Of a DNA stretch of 64,000 nucleotides, positions 50,166 to 59,496 are shown piece by piece; within the stretch, counting starts at the first letter, position 1, and the number at the start of each line of letters is the position of its first letter. This stretch comes from JAFLTL01 sp964389525 (lineage in GTDB: Bacteria; Bacteroidota; Bacteroidia; Bacteroidales; Muribaculaceae), in contig CAYMEX010000013.1 in assembly GCA_964389525.1 (NCBI GenBank), positions 1 to 64,000 on the forward strand. Reading direction: 5' to 3'. A program made the translations under genes and the position numbers. The notes below the pieces were generated by a model. That model worked only from the letters and a program-made list of their open reading frames with translations, did not search any database and was not told where the DNA came from.

Positions 50166-51620
50166 ATGATGTCATTACGCACATTGCTCTCTGCCATACT
50201 GCTACTCACGTCATTGTCTTTCACCTCTGCCCAATCGCCCAAGAGAGAGATGAGAGCGGCATGGATACAGACCGTTTTTCAGGATCATTACTCACGCCGG
50301 ACACCTGAGCAGAACAAAAAATGGCTGACCGAGCAGCTCGACATAATGGCACACGCAGGCATTAACGCCGTCATTTTTCAGGTAAGGCCGCAGGCCGATG
50401 CCTTCTATAAATCTTCAATCGAACCGTGGAGCCGATGGCTGTCGGCAACACAGAAAGATCCCGGTTGGGATCCGCTTGCATTCATGGTCGAAGAGTGTCA
50501 CGCACGGTCAATGGAGCTACACGCATGGATCAACCCATACCGCATCACCACATCGCGCAAACAGACACTCCCGGCATCACACACCGCACGAAAGCACCCC
50601 GAACGCACCATCCGCTACAACGGCAACCTCTATTTTGACCCCGCACTTGTAGAAAACCAGGATTACATCTGCCGCGTTGTCGACGACATTATCACCTACT
50701 ACGATGTAGACGCCATACACTTCGACGACTACTTCTACCCCTACCCTGCCGGAAAAATCAGATTCAACGACGCCACATCATTTGCAAAATACGGCAAAGG
50801 ACGCAAACTCGCCGAATGGCGCCGCGCCAACGTCGACTCGCTCATCAGCAAGGTATCGGCCACAATACACGCACGCAAACCGTGGGTGCGGTTCGGCATA
50901 AGTCCGTTCGGCATTTGGAGGAACCGCTCATCACACCCCGACGGAAGCCCTACCAACGGCCTGCAGAACTACGACGATCTGTATGCCGACGTCCTGCTTT
51001 GGGCACGCGAAGGCTGGATCGACTACCAGGCACCACAGCTTTACTGGCCCCTCAGCCATGACCGCGCACCGGCACGCGAGCTGTCCGACTGGTGGAACGA
51101 CCACGCCTACGGGCGATATATCTTCATCGGCCAGGACATAGAAAAGTGTATGGACTACGACGAGCTTGAAGAGAAAGTCGAGCTGTCGCGCCGACTGCCC
51201 AACATAGCGGGCAACTGCTGGTGGTATGCGTCGGCTCTGACATCCGACTACAAGGGAGTCCACACCTCGCTCGCCGACCTCAACATCATCCCCGCACTAC
51301 CGCCCGACTATCCGTGGCTCGCCGCAGACACGCCGCTCCCTGCACCACCCGCCATGCTGCACGTAGCCGACGGGCAGCTGCGCTGGAGAGCTCCGTCACA
51401 CGGCCGCTCTGAGTCGCTTGACGACGCAGTGGACTTTGTGGTCTACCGCCTCGACTCCGACCGCCCCGCGATCGACGATCCGGCAAAGATCGAAACAATT
51501 ATCCGCGACGGCGACTCATGGGATATCCCCGACGACTGCAAGCCAGGCACATGGTTCACAGTCACATCGCTCGACCGCGTCAACCGCGAGTCGGCACCCG
51601 CCGCCCCCGTTCGCCTCTGA
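50166..51620 (+). CDS. GHL10-type glycoside hydrolase (YngK-like)
   Basis: 484 residues with a signal peptide. The GHL10 domain starts KREMRAAWIQTVFQDHYSRR and includes AHAGINAVIFQVRPQADAFYKSSIEPWSRWL, ELHAWINPYRITTS and the strand DAIHFDDYFYPYP with paired acidic residues typical of the catalytic face. GHL10 proteins of Bacteroidales act on peptidoglycan or exopolysaccharides; the substrate is not resolved. A Fn3-like C-terminal region follows (about 400-484). The GT2 gene follows 4 bases later, so the two are co-transcribed. Confidence 0.82.
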   Translation: MMSLRTLLSAILLLTSLSFTSAQSPKREMRAAWIQTVFQDHYSRRTPEQNKKWLTEQLDIMAHAGINAVIFQVRPQADAFYKSSIEPWSRWLSATQKDPGWDPLAFMVEECHARSMELHAWINPYRITTSRKQTLPASHTARKHPERTIRYNGNLYFDPALVENQDYICRVVDDIITYYDVDAIHFDDYFYPYPAGKIRFNDATSFAKYGKGRKLAEWRRANVDSLISKVSATIHARKPWVRFGISPFGIWRNRSSHPDGSPTNGLQNYDDLYADVLLWAREGWIDYQAPQLYWPLSHDRAPARELSDWWNDHAYGRYIFIGQDIEKCMDYDELEEKVELSRRLPNIAGNCWWYASALTSDYKGVHTSLADLNIIPALPPDYPWLAADTPLPAPPAMLHVADGQLRWRAPSHGRSESLDDAVDFVVYRLDSDRPAIDDPAKIETIIRDGDSWDIPDDCKPGTWFTVTSLDRVNRESAPAAPVRL

Positions 51621-51624
51621 CGGC

Positions 51625-52557
51625 ATGAAGACCGTGTCTGTCATCATACCCGCCTGCAACTGCGGGCCGTATATCGACGGTTGCCTTCGGTCGGTAGTAG
51701 GCCAGTCGGGCAGTTTCCGGCTTGAGATACTGCTTGTAGACGACGGAAGCACCGACACGACACCCGGGGTCATTTCAGAATATCACAGAAAATACCCCGG
51801 CACAATAAAAATCTTCTCTCAACAAAACTGCGGGCAGTCGGCCGCGCGCAACATCGGCATCGGTGCCGCCACAGGCGACTATCTGATGTTTGTCGACGCC
51901 GACGACATGCTTCTGCCCGGAGCCGTCGATACCCTGCTGCATGGCATATGCTCCACCGGTGCCACAGCTGCATGCGGCAGCCATGTGCGACGCAGTCCGG
52001 GAGATCTGACACACTGCGCCACGCCTGAATTTCTGGTCCTCGCACCGGCTGAAGCCACTGCCACGCTCCTTTATCAGACCATTCCGGCGCTCAGTTCATC
52101 GCTTTGGGCAAAGATGTTTGACCGACGTCTGTTCGATAACGGTCCACGGCTTTGGGAAGGACACATCTACGAAGACCTCTACATAATGCCCCGACTGTTC
52201 CTTAAATCCGCATCAGTCGCTTATACGTCAGTTCCCATCTATTTCTACCGTCACAATCCACACAGCACGCTCTCGACATGGAGCGACCGACGCAAGGACA
52301 TGCTTGCCGTCACACAGCGCATCACCGAAATGCCCGAAGTCTCGGCCGATCCGACGTTGTTCCGTGCCGCTCAGGACCGCGCTTTCAGTGCCGCCTGCAA
52401 CTGCCTGATCAACATGTACAGGCACCACGACCACGACGCAACGACCCGCCGTCGTTGCCGCGACATAATCCGGTCTACGGCACCACTCACGCTGCGCGAC
52501 AGCCACGCCCGGCCGAAAAACCGCCTCGCCGCCCTCCTCCTGTCACTTCTTCCATAA
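51625..52557 (+). CDS. Family 2 glycosyltransferase
   Basis: 310 residues from the ATG at 51625; the frame open upstream overlaps GHL10 and is not used. The GT-A start VSVIIPACNCGPYIDGCLRSVVGQ, ILLVDDGSTDTTPGVISEYH, QSAARNIGIGAATGDYLMFVDADDMLLPGA (the DxD of metal and sugar-nucleotide binding) and KMFDRRLFDNGPRLWEGHIYEDL are all present. It transfers a sugar from a nucleotide donor to an envelope or exopolysaccharide acceptor. Donor and acceptor cannot be read. Confidence 0.87.
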   Translation: MKTVSVIIPACNCGPYIDGCLRSVVGQSGSFRLEILLVDDGSTDTTPGVISEYHRKYPGTIKIFSQQNCGQSAARNIGIGAATGDYLMFVDADDMLLPGAVDTLLHGICSTGATAACGSHVRRSPGDLTHCATPEFLVLAPAEATATLLYQTIPALSSSLWAKMFDRRLFDNGPRLWEGHIYEDLYIMPRLFLKSASVAYTSVPIYFYRHNPHSTLSTWSDRRKDMLAVTQRITEMPEVSADPTLFRAAQDRAFSAACNCLINMYRHHDHDATTRRRCRDIIRSTAPLTLRDSHARPKNRLAALLLSLLP

Positions 52558-52769
52558 TACAGGCAGTTTCAAATTAGATTTAGGCATGCTTTCTCACACC
52601 CAAACAAATCAGAAATAGCATTTTACATGATACCGTTTTGACAAAGCCCCACTTATTTTCTTTTTTTCTTAGGAAGGATTTTCTTTTCATCTGCTTTAAG
52701 TCTACGCTCTACCTTCCTTACATCCTCGCTTGCCGGCAGGGCTTCCGGCATGCACCTTTGGTCAAATCA

Positions 52770-52797
52770 ATCATTTTGCTGACGTCAGCAAAATGAT
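52770..52797. promoter_or_regulatory. 28-bp perfect palindrome
   Basis: ATCATTTTGCTGAC and GTCAGCAAAATGAT join with no spacer. It may be a dimeric protein-binding site or cruciform seed; no T-run follows, so it is not an obvious terminator. The remainder of 52558-52884 shows a small hairpin (TGCCGG, CCGGCA near 52730-52750) and no gene. Confidence 0.5.
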
Positions 52798-52836
52798 CCG
52801 ATAGATAACCTTTTACGTCTATTAATAGATACAACA

Positions 52837-52862
52837 CAGGAGAGACCCTTGGGCCTCTCCTG
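52837..52862 (-). terminator. Terminator of the GH92 gene
   Basis: CAGGAGAG and CTCTCCTG form an 8-bp stem (52837-52862), 22 bases past the GH92 stop on the minus strand. The following sequence is only moderately T-rich. Confidence 0.5.
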
Positions 52863-52884
52863 CACTGTTTCTTATTTAAAATTT

Positions 52885-55227
52885 TTACTTCACATCCTTC
52901 GGACGCTCCGGGTCGTTGGTGAACGAGTAAGGATAAGCGTCGGGGGTATTGCCGCGGTCGGTCGCAGGCTTATCGGTCATCTCCATCGTTATCTTCGCGC
53001 CGTCCATCAGGTCGGAGTGAGTCAGATAGTTCTTGCCGTACTCCTTGCCGTTGAGTTTCATGCTGCCGATGTAACGGTTGGTGTCAGAGTTACCCGGAGC
53101 CTTGATCGACACAGTGTTGCCGTTTTCAAGATTGATACGTGCCGACTCAAAGAGCGGAGCACCGAGCACATACTCGTTGCTGCCGGGACACACGGGATAG
53201 AAGCCGAGAGCCGAGAATACATACCATGCCGAAGTCTGGCCGTTGTCCTCGTCGCCGCAATATCCGTCAGGATTGGCGTTGTACATGCGGTTCATCGTCT
53301 CGCGCACCCAGTACTGAGCCTTCCACGGCTCGCCCGAGTAGTTGTAGAGATAGATCATGTGCTGGATAGGCTGATTGCCGTGAGCATAGTTACCCATGTT
53401 CATGATCTGCATCTCGCGTATCTCGTGGATCACGCCGCCATAGTAGCTGTCGTCAAACACCGGCGGAACGTTGAACACAGAGTCAAGCATGGCATTGAAC
53501 TCCTTTTCGCCGCCCATAAGATTGATAAGCCCCTGCGGGTCGTGGAACACCGACCATGTGTAGTGCCAGCTGTTGCCCTCGGTGAAGGCATCGCCCCACT
53601 TGAGCGGTTTGAACGGAGCCATGAAGCTGCCGTCGACATTCTTGCCGCGCATCAGCTTGGTCTCGGGGTCAAAGAGATTCTCGTAGTTGTAGGCGTTCTT
53701 GGCATACGGGAGGAGTTCGGCATCACTCTTGCCGAGCATCTTGCCGAGACGGTAGATGCACCAGTCATCGTAGGCATACTCGAGTGTGCGTGCAGCGCTC
53801 TCGTTGATCTTCACGTCGTAGGGTACATATCCGATGCTGTCGTAATACTCGAAACCGCGACGGCCAGTCGAGCTGACACGCGGGTGCACACTGTGTGCGC
53901 CGCTGGTCACAGCCTCCCATATCGTAGCGAGATCGTGTTTGTCGACACCCTTCAGGGCTGCGTCGGCAACCACCGAAGCCGAGTTGTTGCCCACCATGCA
54001 GCCGCGGTGGCCGGGCGAAGCCCACTCAGGCAGGAAGCCGCTCTCCTTGTATGTGTTGGCAAGACCCTCCTGCATTTTCTGGTTCTCCGACGGATAAACA
54101 AGATTGAGGAGCGGGAACAGGCAGCGGAAAGTATCCCAGAAGCCGGTGTCGGTATACATATAGCCGGGAAGCACCTCGCCGTTATAGGGGCTGTAGTGCA
54201 CCACGTTGCCGTTGGCGTCAACCTCCCAGAACGAACGCGGGAAGAGCACCGAACGATAGAGGCACGAATAGAACGTGCGCAGACGGTCGAGGTCGTTGTC
54301 ATCGATCTCGATGCGTCCGAGAGTCTCGTTCCAGACACTGGCGCCATCCTCCTTGATCTGCTCGAAGTTGCGGTCGCCGAGCTCATTGAGGTTGAGAAGA
54401 GCCTGCTCCGGGCTGATGAACGACGATGCGACACGTGCGGTCACCTGATCGCCGCGCTTGGTCGAGGGGAAGCCCACGATAGCGCCGGCATGATCGGTCG
54501 TCACATCGAGTTTTGTTGTATCGGCCACGCCGTTGTCGGCTATGGCTGTGTAGGTGAACGGAGCATCAAACTCCACTACAAAATAGTTGCGGAAATTCTC
54601 AGGCACGCCGCCGCTGTTGCGGGTCGTGTAGCCTGTGATGCGACGGTTGGCCGGATCGATCTCGATCGACGAGCCGCGGTTGAAAGCATCGACTACAACA
54701 AACGCACTGTCGGTCTCGGGGAAAGTGAAACGGAACATGGCGGCACGCGACGTCGGGGTGATCTCCGTCACAACGTCGTGGTCGGCGAGATACACGCGAT
54801 AGTAGTGAGGCTTCGACACTTCGGCCTTGTGCGAGAACCAGCTTGCGCGCTCATTCTCATCAAACACCGGTGTGCCCGTCTCAGGCATGATCGAGAACTG
54901 GCCGTAGTCGTTGATCCACGGCGAAGGCTGATGCGTCTGCTTGAATCCGCGTATCTTGTCGGCATCATAAGTGTATGCCCATCCGTCGCCCATCCGTCCT
55001 GTCTGCGGCGTCCAGAAGTTCATGCCCCACGGCAGGGCCACTGCCGGATATGTATTTCCGGTCGAAAGTTTGAACGAAGAGTGCGATCCGACAAGCGGAT
55101 TCACATAATCTACCGGCGACAGTTCGCTCTTGGCAGCCTTCTCGGTGCCGCACGACGACACCATCAGAAGCGCCCCCGCCGCGAGTCCGGCAAAGAGTGT
55201 TTTTGTGGATAATGATTGAAAATGCAT
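52885..55227 (-). CDS. Alpha-mannosidase, GH92
   Basis: 780 residues. The lipobox is LLMVSSC (Cys26). The GH92 beta-sandwich starts DYVNPLVGSHSSFKLSTGNTYPAVALPWGMNFWTPQTG; the alpha/alpha barrel includes GHRGCMVGNNSASVVADAALKG and ends with the CGDEDNGQTSAWYVFSALGFYPVCPGS signature. GH92 enzymes remove alpha-mannose residues, often alpha-1,2, from N-glycans or yeast mannans in a calcium-dependent way. The lipoprotein anchor places it in the periplasm or on the surface. It is divergent from the GH95 gene across 64 bases. Confidence 0.92.
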   Translation of the reverse strand: MHFQSLSTKTLFAGLAAGALLMVSSCGTEKAAKSELSPVDYVNPLVGSHSSFKLSTGNTYPAVALPWGMNFWTPQTGRMGDGWAYTYDADKIRGFKQTHQPSPWINDYGQFSIMPETGTPVFDENERASWFSHKAEVSKPHYYRVYLADHDVVTEITPTSRAAMFRFTFPETDSAFVVVDAFNRGSSIEIDPANRRITGYTTRNSGGVPENFRNYFVVEFDAPFTYTAIADNGVADTTKLDVTTDHAGAIVGFPSTKRGDQVTARVASSFISPEQALLNLNELGDRNFEQIKEDGASVWNETLGRIEIDDNDLDRLRTFYSCLYRSVLFPRSFWEVDANGNVVHYSPYNGEVLPGYMYTDTGFWDTFRCLFPLLNLVYPSENQKMQEGLANTYKESGFLPEWASPGHRGCMVGNNSASVVADAALKGVDKHDLATIWEAVTSGAHSVHPRVSSTGRRGFEYYDSIGYVPYDVKINESAARTLEYAYDDWCIYRLGKMLGKSDAELLPYAKNAYNYENLFDPETKLMRGKNVDGSFMAPFKPLKWGDAFTEGNSWHYTWSVFHDPQGLINLMGGEKEFNAMLDSVFNVPPVFDDSYYGGVIHEIREMQIMNMGNYAHGNQPIQHMIYLYNYSGEPWKAQYWVRETMNRMYNANPDGYCGDEDNGQTSAWYVFSALGFYPVCPGSNEYVLGAPLFESARINLENGNTVSIKAPGNSDTNRYIGSMKLNGKEYGKNYLTHSDLMDGAKITMEMTDKPATDRGNTPDAYPYSFTNDPERPKDVK

Positions 55228-55291
55228 ATAACTGAATTTTATTACACTGCAAAGTAAACAATTCTTGAAAAATTATTTGTACTTTCACACC

Positions 55292-57649
55292 ATGAACATT
55301 CGCCAAAATCTACTTTTTCTGTTTTTTATGCTGGCGGCAGGCATTTCCTCCGCCAATACAGGCGCTCCTTCGCGTCATTCGTTATGGTATCTTCAGCCGG
55401 CCGGAGCCGACGGCTCTGGCGATCCGTGGATGGAATACGCCCTCCCGATAGGCAACGGCCAGTTCGGAGCCATGGTCTATGGCGGCGTGCCGTCTGAGCA
55501 GATCCAGTTCAATGAGAAGACACTCTGGACCGGGTCGCCGTCGCTGCGCGGAGCCTATCAGAATTTCGGCGACATATTTATCGAAGACATCTCAGGGCTT
55601 AATGTCTCCGACGACTACAATTCCTCGCGCTACAGCCGCTGGCTCGACATGAGCCGCGCCGTCGCAGGTGTCGACTACTGCGATCCGGCCGACACATCGC
55701 TCACATTCTCGCGACGCTACATCGCAAGCAACCCCGACGAGGTCGTGGCGGCATGCCTCACGGCCTCACGCCCCGGGCAGATCTCCGTCAGAGTGAAGTT
55801 ACGCAACAATGTCGGGGGCGACTCCGTCAAAGTGCGTTATGCCGACGGCTCGGCGTCATTTGAAGGACGCCTTGACCTTATCGACTACCGCGCACGGCTC
55901 AATGTGATCGCAGCCGGAGGCACTGTAGCCACAACCGACAGCTGCATCACCGTCAATGGAGCCGACTCGCTGCTGATAGTCCTGGCCGGAGCCACAAATT
56001 TCGACCAGCACTCCCCCGACTACACAAAAGACGCACAAGCCATGCGTCGCGACGTCGACCAACGTGCCGCCGAGGCATCGGCAAAAGGATGGGAATCGCT
56101 GCTGCAGGCACATACAGCCGACTACGACCCCATATACCGGCGCATGAGTTTCACACTCGACGGAGCCGAAAACCGGCTTCCGACCGACCGGCTCATCGAC
56201 CGATACACACAGACCGGCTTCCGCCTCGCCGAGGCCCTCATGCTCGAGGAGCTGTATTTCCACTACGGCCGCTACCTGCTCATCGCATCGTCGCGTGGCG
56301 AAGACACCCCCGCCAACCTTCAGGGCATATGGAACCACAGCTCGACACCGCCATGGGAGAGCGATCTACACAGCAACATCAACGTGCAGATGAACTACTG
56401 GCCGGCCGAGGCGACAAACCTCTCCGACATGCACATGCCATATCTCAACTATGTCAAGAGTATGGCGGTCGACCACAAGGAGTGGCAAGCATATGCACGC
56501 AAGTCGGGACAGCCGCGCGGATGGACATGCTTCACACAGAACAACATCTTCGGCAATTCAGACTATGCCGAAAACTATGTGATAGCAAACGCCTGGTATA
56601 CATCTCACCTCTGGCAGCACTACCGCTACACGCTCGACCGCGATTTTCTCCGCGACACCGCACTCCCCGTTATGATCTCGTGCAGTCAGTTCTGGCTCGA
56701 CCGCTTGAAACTCGACTCTGACGGCACCTGGATCGCACCTCTCGAGTGGTCGCCCGAACAGGGGCCTCAGGAAGAGGATGCCACCGCTCATGCGCAGCAG
56801 CTCATTACCGAGCTTTTCCAGTCGACACTTCAGGCTCTTGATATTCTTAAGACCGAACCGGAACTTGCCGGACAGCTGCGCGAGAAGCTCGCATCTCTCG
56901 ACCGCGGGCTCTCGTTTGAGACATACGACGGCAAGTGGGGAGCAACACACAACACTATCGCCGTCGGCGACACAATATTGCGAGAATGGAAAACAAGCCC
57001 GTATTCAGTAGGACAGCCGGGCCACCGCCACCTCTCGCATCTCATGTGTCTCTTCCCGTTCTCTCAGGTTCAGCCCGGCACTCCCGAGTATCGCGCAGCC
57101 GTCAACTCGCTGCAGATGCGCGGCGACGCATCGACAGGCTGGTCACTCGGATGGAAGATCAACCTGTGGGCACGCGCACTCGACGGCAATCATGCACGCC
57201 GCATGATGAAATACTCGCTCAACCACTCGCGCAGCTACGACATAGACCAGCGATATGGTGGTGTATATTACAACCTGCTTGACTCACATGCGCCTTTCCA
57301 GATCGACGGAAACCTTGGTTTCACATCAGGTGTGGCCGAGATGCTGCTACAGAGCCACGAAGACATACTCCGCCTCCTGCCCGCCCTGCCCGACGCATGG
57401 GCTAAAGGTTCGGCCAACGGCATGAAGGCGGTAGGTAATTTTGAAGTAGACCAGCAGTGGGATGGCGGACGCCTGACACAGGCGTCGGTACTTTCTGTCG
57501 CCGGACAGCCGTGCACGATCCACTATCCATCTGTAGCCATGGCCACCGTCACCGACGACACCGGCGCAAAAATCGAAGTCAGCCCCCTCGGCAACGACCG
57601 CATACGCTTCTCCACCACTCCCGGCACCCGCTACTACATCGCATTCTGA
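55292..57649 (+). CDS. Alpha-L-fucosidase or related enzyme, GH95
   Basis: 785 residues from the ATG at 55292, with signal peptide (about 1-22). The GH95 start PWMEYALPIGNGQFGAMVYGGVPSEQIQFNEKTLWTG is clear. The barrel holds RGEDTPANLQGIWNHSSTPPW, NINVQMNYWPAEATNLSDM (asparagines that assist the water nucleophile in AfcA-type enzymes), LEWSPEQGPQEEDATAHAQQL and the C-terminal FQIDGNLGFTSGVAEMLLQSHED. GH95 enzymes remove alpha-1,2-fucose (some act on galactose) from mucin O-glycans and milk oligosaccharides. Paired divergently with GH92, suggesting joint regulation. Confidence 0.9.
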   Translation: MNIRQNLLFLFFMLAAGISSANTGAPSRHSLWYLQPAGADGSGDPWMEYALPIGNGQFGAMVYGGVPSEQIQFNEKTLWTGSPSLRGAYQNFGDIFIEDISGLNVSDDYNSSRYSRWLDMSRAVAGVDYCDPADTSLTFSRRYIASNPDEVVAACLTASRPGQISVRVKLRNNVGGDSVKVRYADGSASFEGRLDLIDYRARLNVIAAGGTVATTDSCITVNGADSLLIVLAGATNFDQHSPDYTKDAQAMRRDVDQRAAEASAKGWESLLQAHTADYDPIYRRMSFTLDGAENRLPTDRLIDRYTQTGFRLAEALMLEELYFHYGRYLLIASSRGEDTPANLQGIWNHSSTPPWESDLHSNINVQMNYWPAEATNLSDMHMPYLNYVKSMAVDHKEWQAYARKSGQPRGWTCFTQNNIFGNSDYAENYVIANAWYTSHLWQHYRYTLDRDFLRDTALPVMISCSQFWLDRLKLDSDGTWIAPLEWSPEQGPQEEDATAHAQQLITELFQSTLQALDILKTEPELAGQLREKLASLDRGLSFETYDGKWGATHNTIAVGDTILREWKTSPYSVGQPGHRHLSHLMCLFPFSQVQPGTPEYRAAVNSLQMRGDASTGWSLGWKINLWARALDGNHARRMMKYSLNHSRSYDIDQRYGGVYYNLLDSHAPFQIDGNLGFTSGVAEMLLQSHEDILRLLPALPDAWAKGSANGMKAVGNFEVDQQWDGGRLTQASVLSVAGQPCTIHYPSVAMATVTDDTGAKIEVSPLGNDRIRFSTTPGTRYYIAF

Positions 57650-58450
57650 TCAAAGGAACAGCAGCGACACAGCCATGACTGCCATGCCGGCGACCACACC
57701 GATGATCGCCATGTGGTGATGCCCGTGCCGCTCGGCACCCGGAAGCAGTTCGTCAAACGAGATGTAGACCATGATACCTGCGATAGCGGCAAGGCACACT
57801 GCATTCACCGCTGCCGACCAGAAAGGCAGCAGGAAAAGCATACCCGCAAGAGCACCGACCGGTTCGGCAAGACCCGACACGAAAGTGTAGCGCAACGCCT
57901 TTCGGCGGCTGCCCGTGCTGTTGTATATCGGCACATACACGGCGATGCCCTCGGGTATATTATGAATCGCAATAGCCACGACTATAGGCAGCGCGACATC
58001 AAGGCCATCGAGAGCGGCCACAAATGTCGCCATACCCTCGGGGAAATTGTGAATGCCTATAGCGAGGGCAAGCATGATGCCCGTGCGCTTCATGTGATGA
58101 TTGCCCGGCTGTGTCAGCTCATCGAGCGTATGCGCCTCATGCGGGTTCTCGTCCTCCGGTATCAGCCAGTCGATCACAGCTATCAGCGCGATGCCGCCAA
58201 AAAACGCCAGAAGCATCCTCACCGACGCGCCACGCTCGCCGAACATCGGCAGGAATGCGTCATAGGCCTGCGGCAGAAGTTCCATAAACGATATATACGT
58301 CATCACTCCGGCCGACAGCCCCAGCGCAAATGCAAGAAACCGCGTCGATGTGCGTTTGGCAAACATCGATATAAGTCCTCCAAGCCCCGTGGCAAGTCCT
58401 GCAAACGCAGTCAGCGCCACAGCAATCCATATTTCTGAGAATACCGGCAT
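57650..58450 (-). CDS. zupT: ZIP-family zinc/metal transporter, ZupT-like
   Basis: 266 residues with eight membrane helices. The metal-binding helices have HNFPEGMATF and HNIPEGIAVYVP, the signature pair of ZupT. FMELLPQAYD and FDELLPGAERHGHHHM, with the His-rich end, are also typical. It imports Zn2+ and possibly Fe2+ or Mn2+ across the inner membrane. The gene is convergent with GH95 by one base spacing, and no Zur-like box is clear upstream. Confidence 0.88.
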   Translation of the reverse strand: MPVFSEIWIAVALTAFAGLATGLGGLISMFAKRTSTRFLAFALGLSAGVMTYISFMELLPQAYDAFLPMFGERGASVRMLLAFFGGIALIAVIDWLIPEDENPHEAHTLDELTQPGNHHMKRTGIMLALAIGIHNFPEGMATFVAALDGLDVALPIVVAIAIHNIPEGIAVYVPIYNSTGSRRKALRYTFVSGLAEPVGALAGMLFLLPFWSAAVNAVCLAAIAGIMVYISFDELLPGAERHGHHHMAIIGVVAGMAVMAVSLLFL

Positions 58451-58509
58451 ATCTGTTATAACGAAGTTCTTTCAAAAAAGGTTTCAGTTCACAACATATC
58501 GTACTAATG

Positions 58510-59346
58510 TCATCGCGCCCTGAACCCGGTGGGAGTCTGCCCCGTATAGCGTCTGAAATATTTTGTAAAATCGGCCTGTGAGGGGAAGTTCATCGACTCC
58601 GCGATCTCTTTCACTGAGAGCGACACATCCGACAGTAGATGCTTCGCTTCTGCGATAACATTCTGGATTATCCACTCCGACGGCGCCACACCCGAATGCT
58701 CACGTATCATCGTCGAGAAATACTTTGGACTGAGTTTAGATCTCCGGGCATAGAACACCGTGTCGCGGCGCTCCATGCAGTATTTCTGCACATCGAGCAT
58801 AAACCTCTGAAATACAATATCGCGTACAGAGATCTCAGTATTTGCCGACCGACGGTTTGTGAAATACTGGCGGAGAACCTCAAACATCACGATACTGCCG
58901 CAGTTACGGGCCATAGCGGCATTCAGCACATCAAGCTCAGGCTCAGCGGTCTGCCTTGCTGCCCTTTCAGCCTCCCTGTACCTTAAGATGTGCGACACGA
59001 GAGTGTCGACCTGTCCGGCCGAAAGCGACACAACAGGACTCTTGCGCATCTTCATCAGATTCTCGGAATTGACCACCTGATTGACCACCGGCAGGATATC
59101 AGTGAAGTCCACTTCTCCGATATATCCGCGCATATCGGCGCTGACATCGGTATACTCGGCCCTGACGAACGGATGAAACACCATCAGATCACGGGGGACG
59201 ACCTTATAGACAACACCAAGCATCGTGACGGTGAGCGAGCCGCCGAGACAAAGGAGAAATCCGCACTGGCTCGGCGAAAAGAAATGACGGTTGGCGGCTA
59301 TAAGCGACCCGGGGGTGCATTCCGATATGCCATAGTTTGATTCCAT
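58510..59346 (-). CDS. AraC-family transcriptional regulator
   Basis: 278 residues from the ATG at 59346 (MESNYGISECTPG); the frame before it is not needed. N-terminal cupin-like ligand region (about 20-140) and a C-terminal double helix-turn-helix: FYARRSKLSPKYFSTMIREHSGVAPSEWI and LSVKEIAESMNFPSQADFTKYFRRYTGQTPTGFR. It faces the efflux operon across 150 bases and is the obvious candidate regulator of it. The ligand is unknown. Confidence 0.88.
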   Translation of the reverse strand: MESNYGISECTPGSLIAANRHFFSPSQCGFLLCLGGSLTVTMLGVVYKVVPRDLMVFHPFVRAEYTDVSADMRGYIGEVDFTDILPVVNQVVNSENLMKMRKSPVVSLSAGQVDTLVSHILRYREAERAARQTAEPELDVLNAAMARNCGSIVMFEVLRQYFTNRRSANTEISVRDIVFQRFMLDVQKYCMERRDTVFYARRSKLSPKYFSTMIREHSGVAPSEWIIQNVIAEAKHLLSDVSLSVKEIAESMNFPSQADFTKYFRRYTGQTPTGFRAR

Positions 59347-59456
59347 GTCGCAAATTACGCATTTATTCCAAGAACATGAATTACATAAAGCACAAAATCG
59401 TACCGATTGACAAACTAATCTGTAAAATTGACATTTTAACACTTATGCTTTAAATG

Positions 59457-59464
59457 TATTTTTG
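59457..59464 (+). promoter_or_regulatory. Possible -7 element of the efflux operon
   Basis: TATTTTTG matches TAnnTTTG, 33 bases before the ATG; the nearest TTG is 26 bases upstream, too far, which could fit activator-dependent control by the divergent AraC protein. Confidence 0.45.
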
Positions 59465-59496
59465 TATCGGATAAACCACATCATCAATTTCGGGAT

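Noticed and set aside
52849..55212. 787-codon plus-strand frame
   Set aside because: Antisense to the GH92 gene, whose signature motifs are unambiguous.
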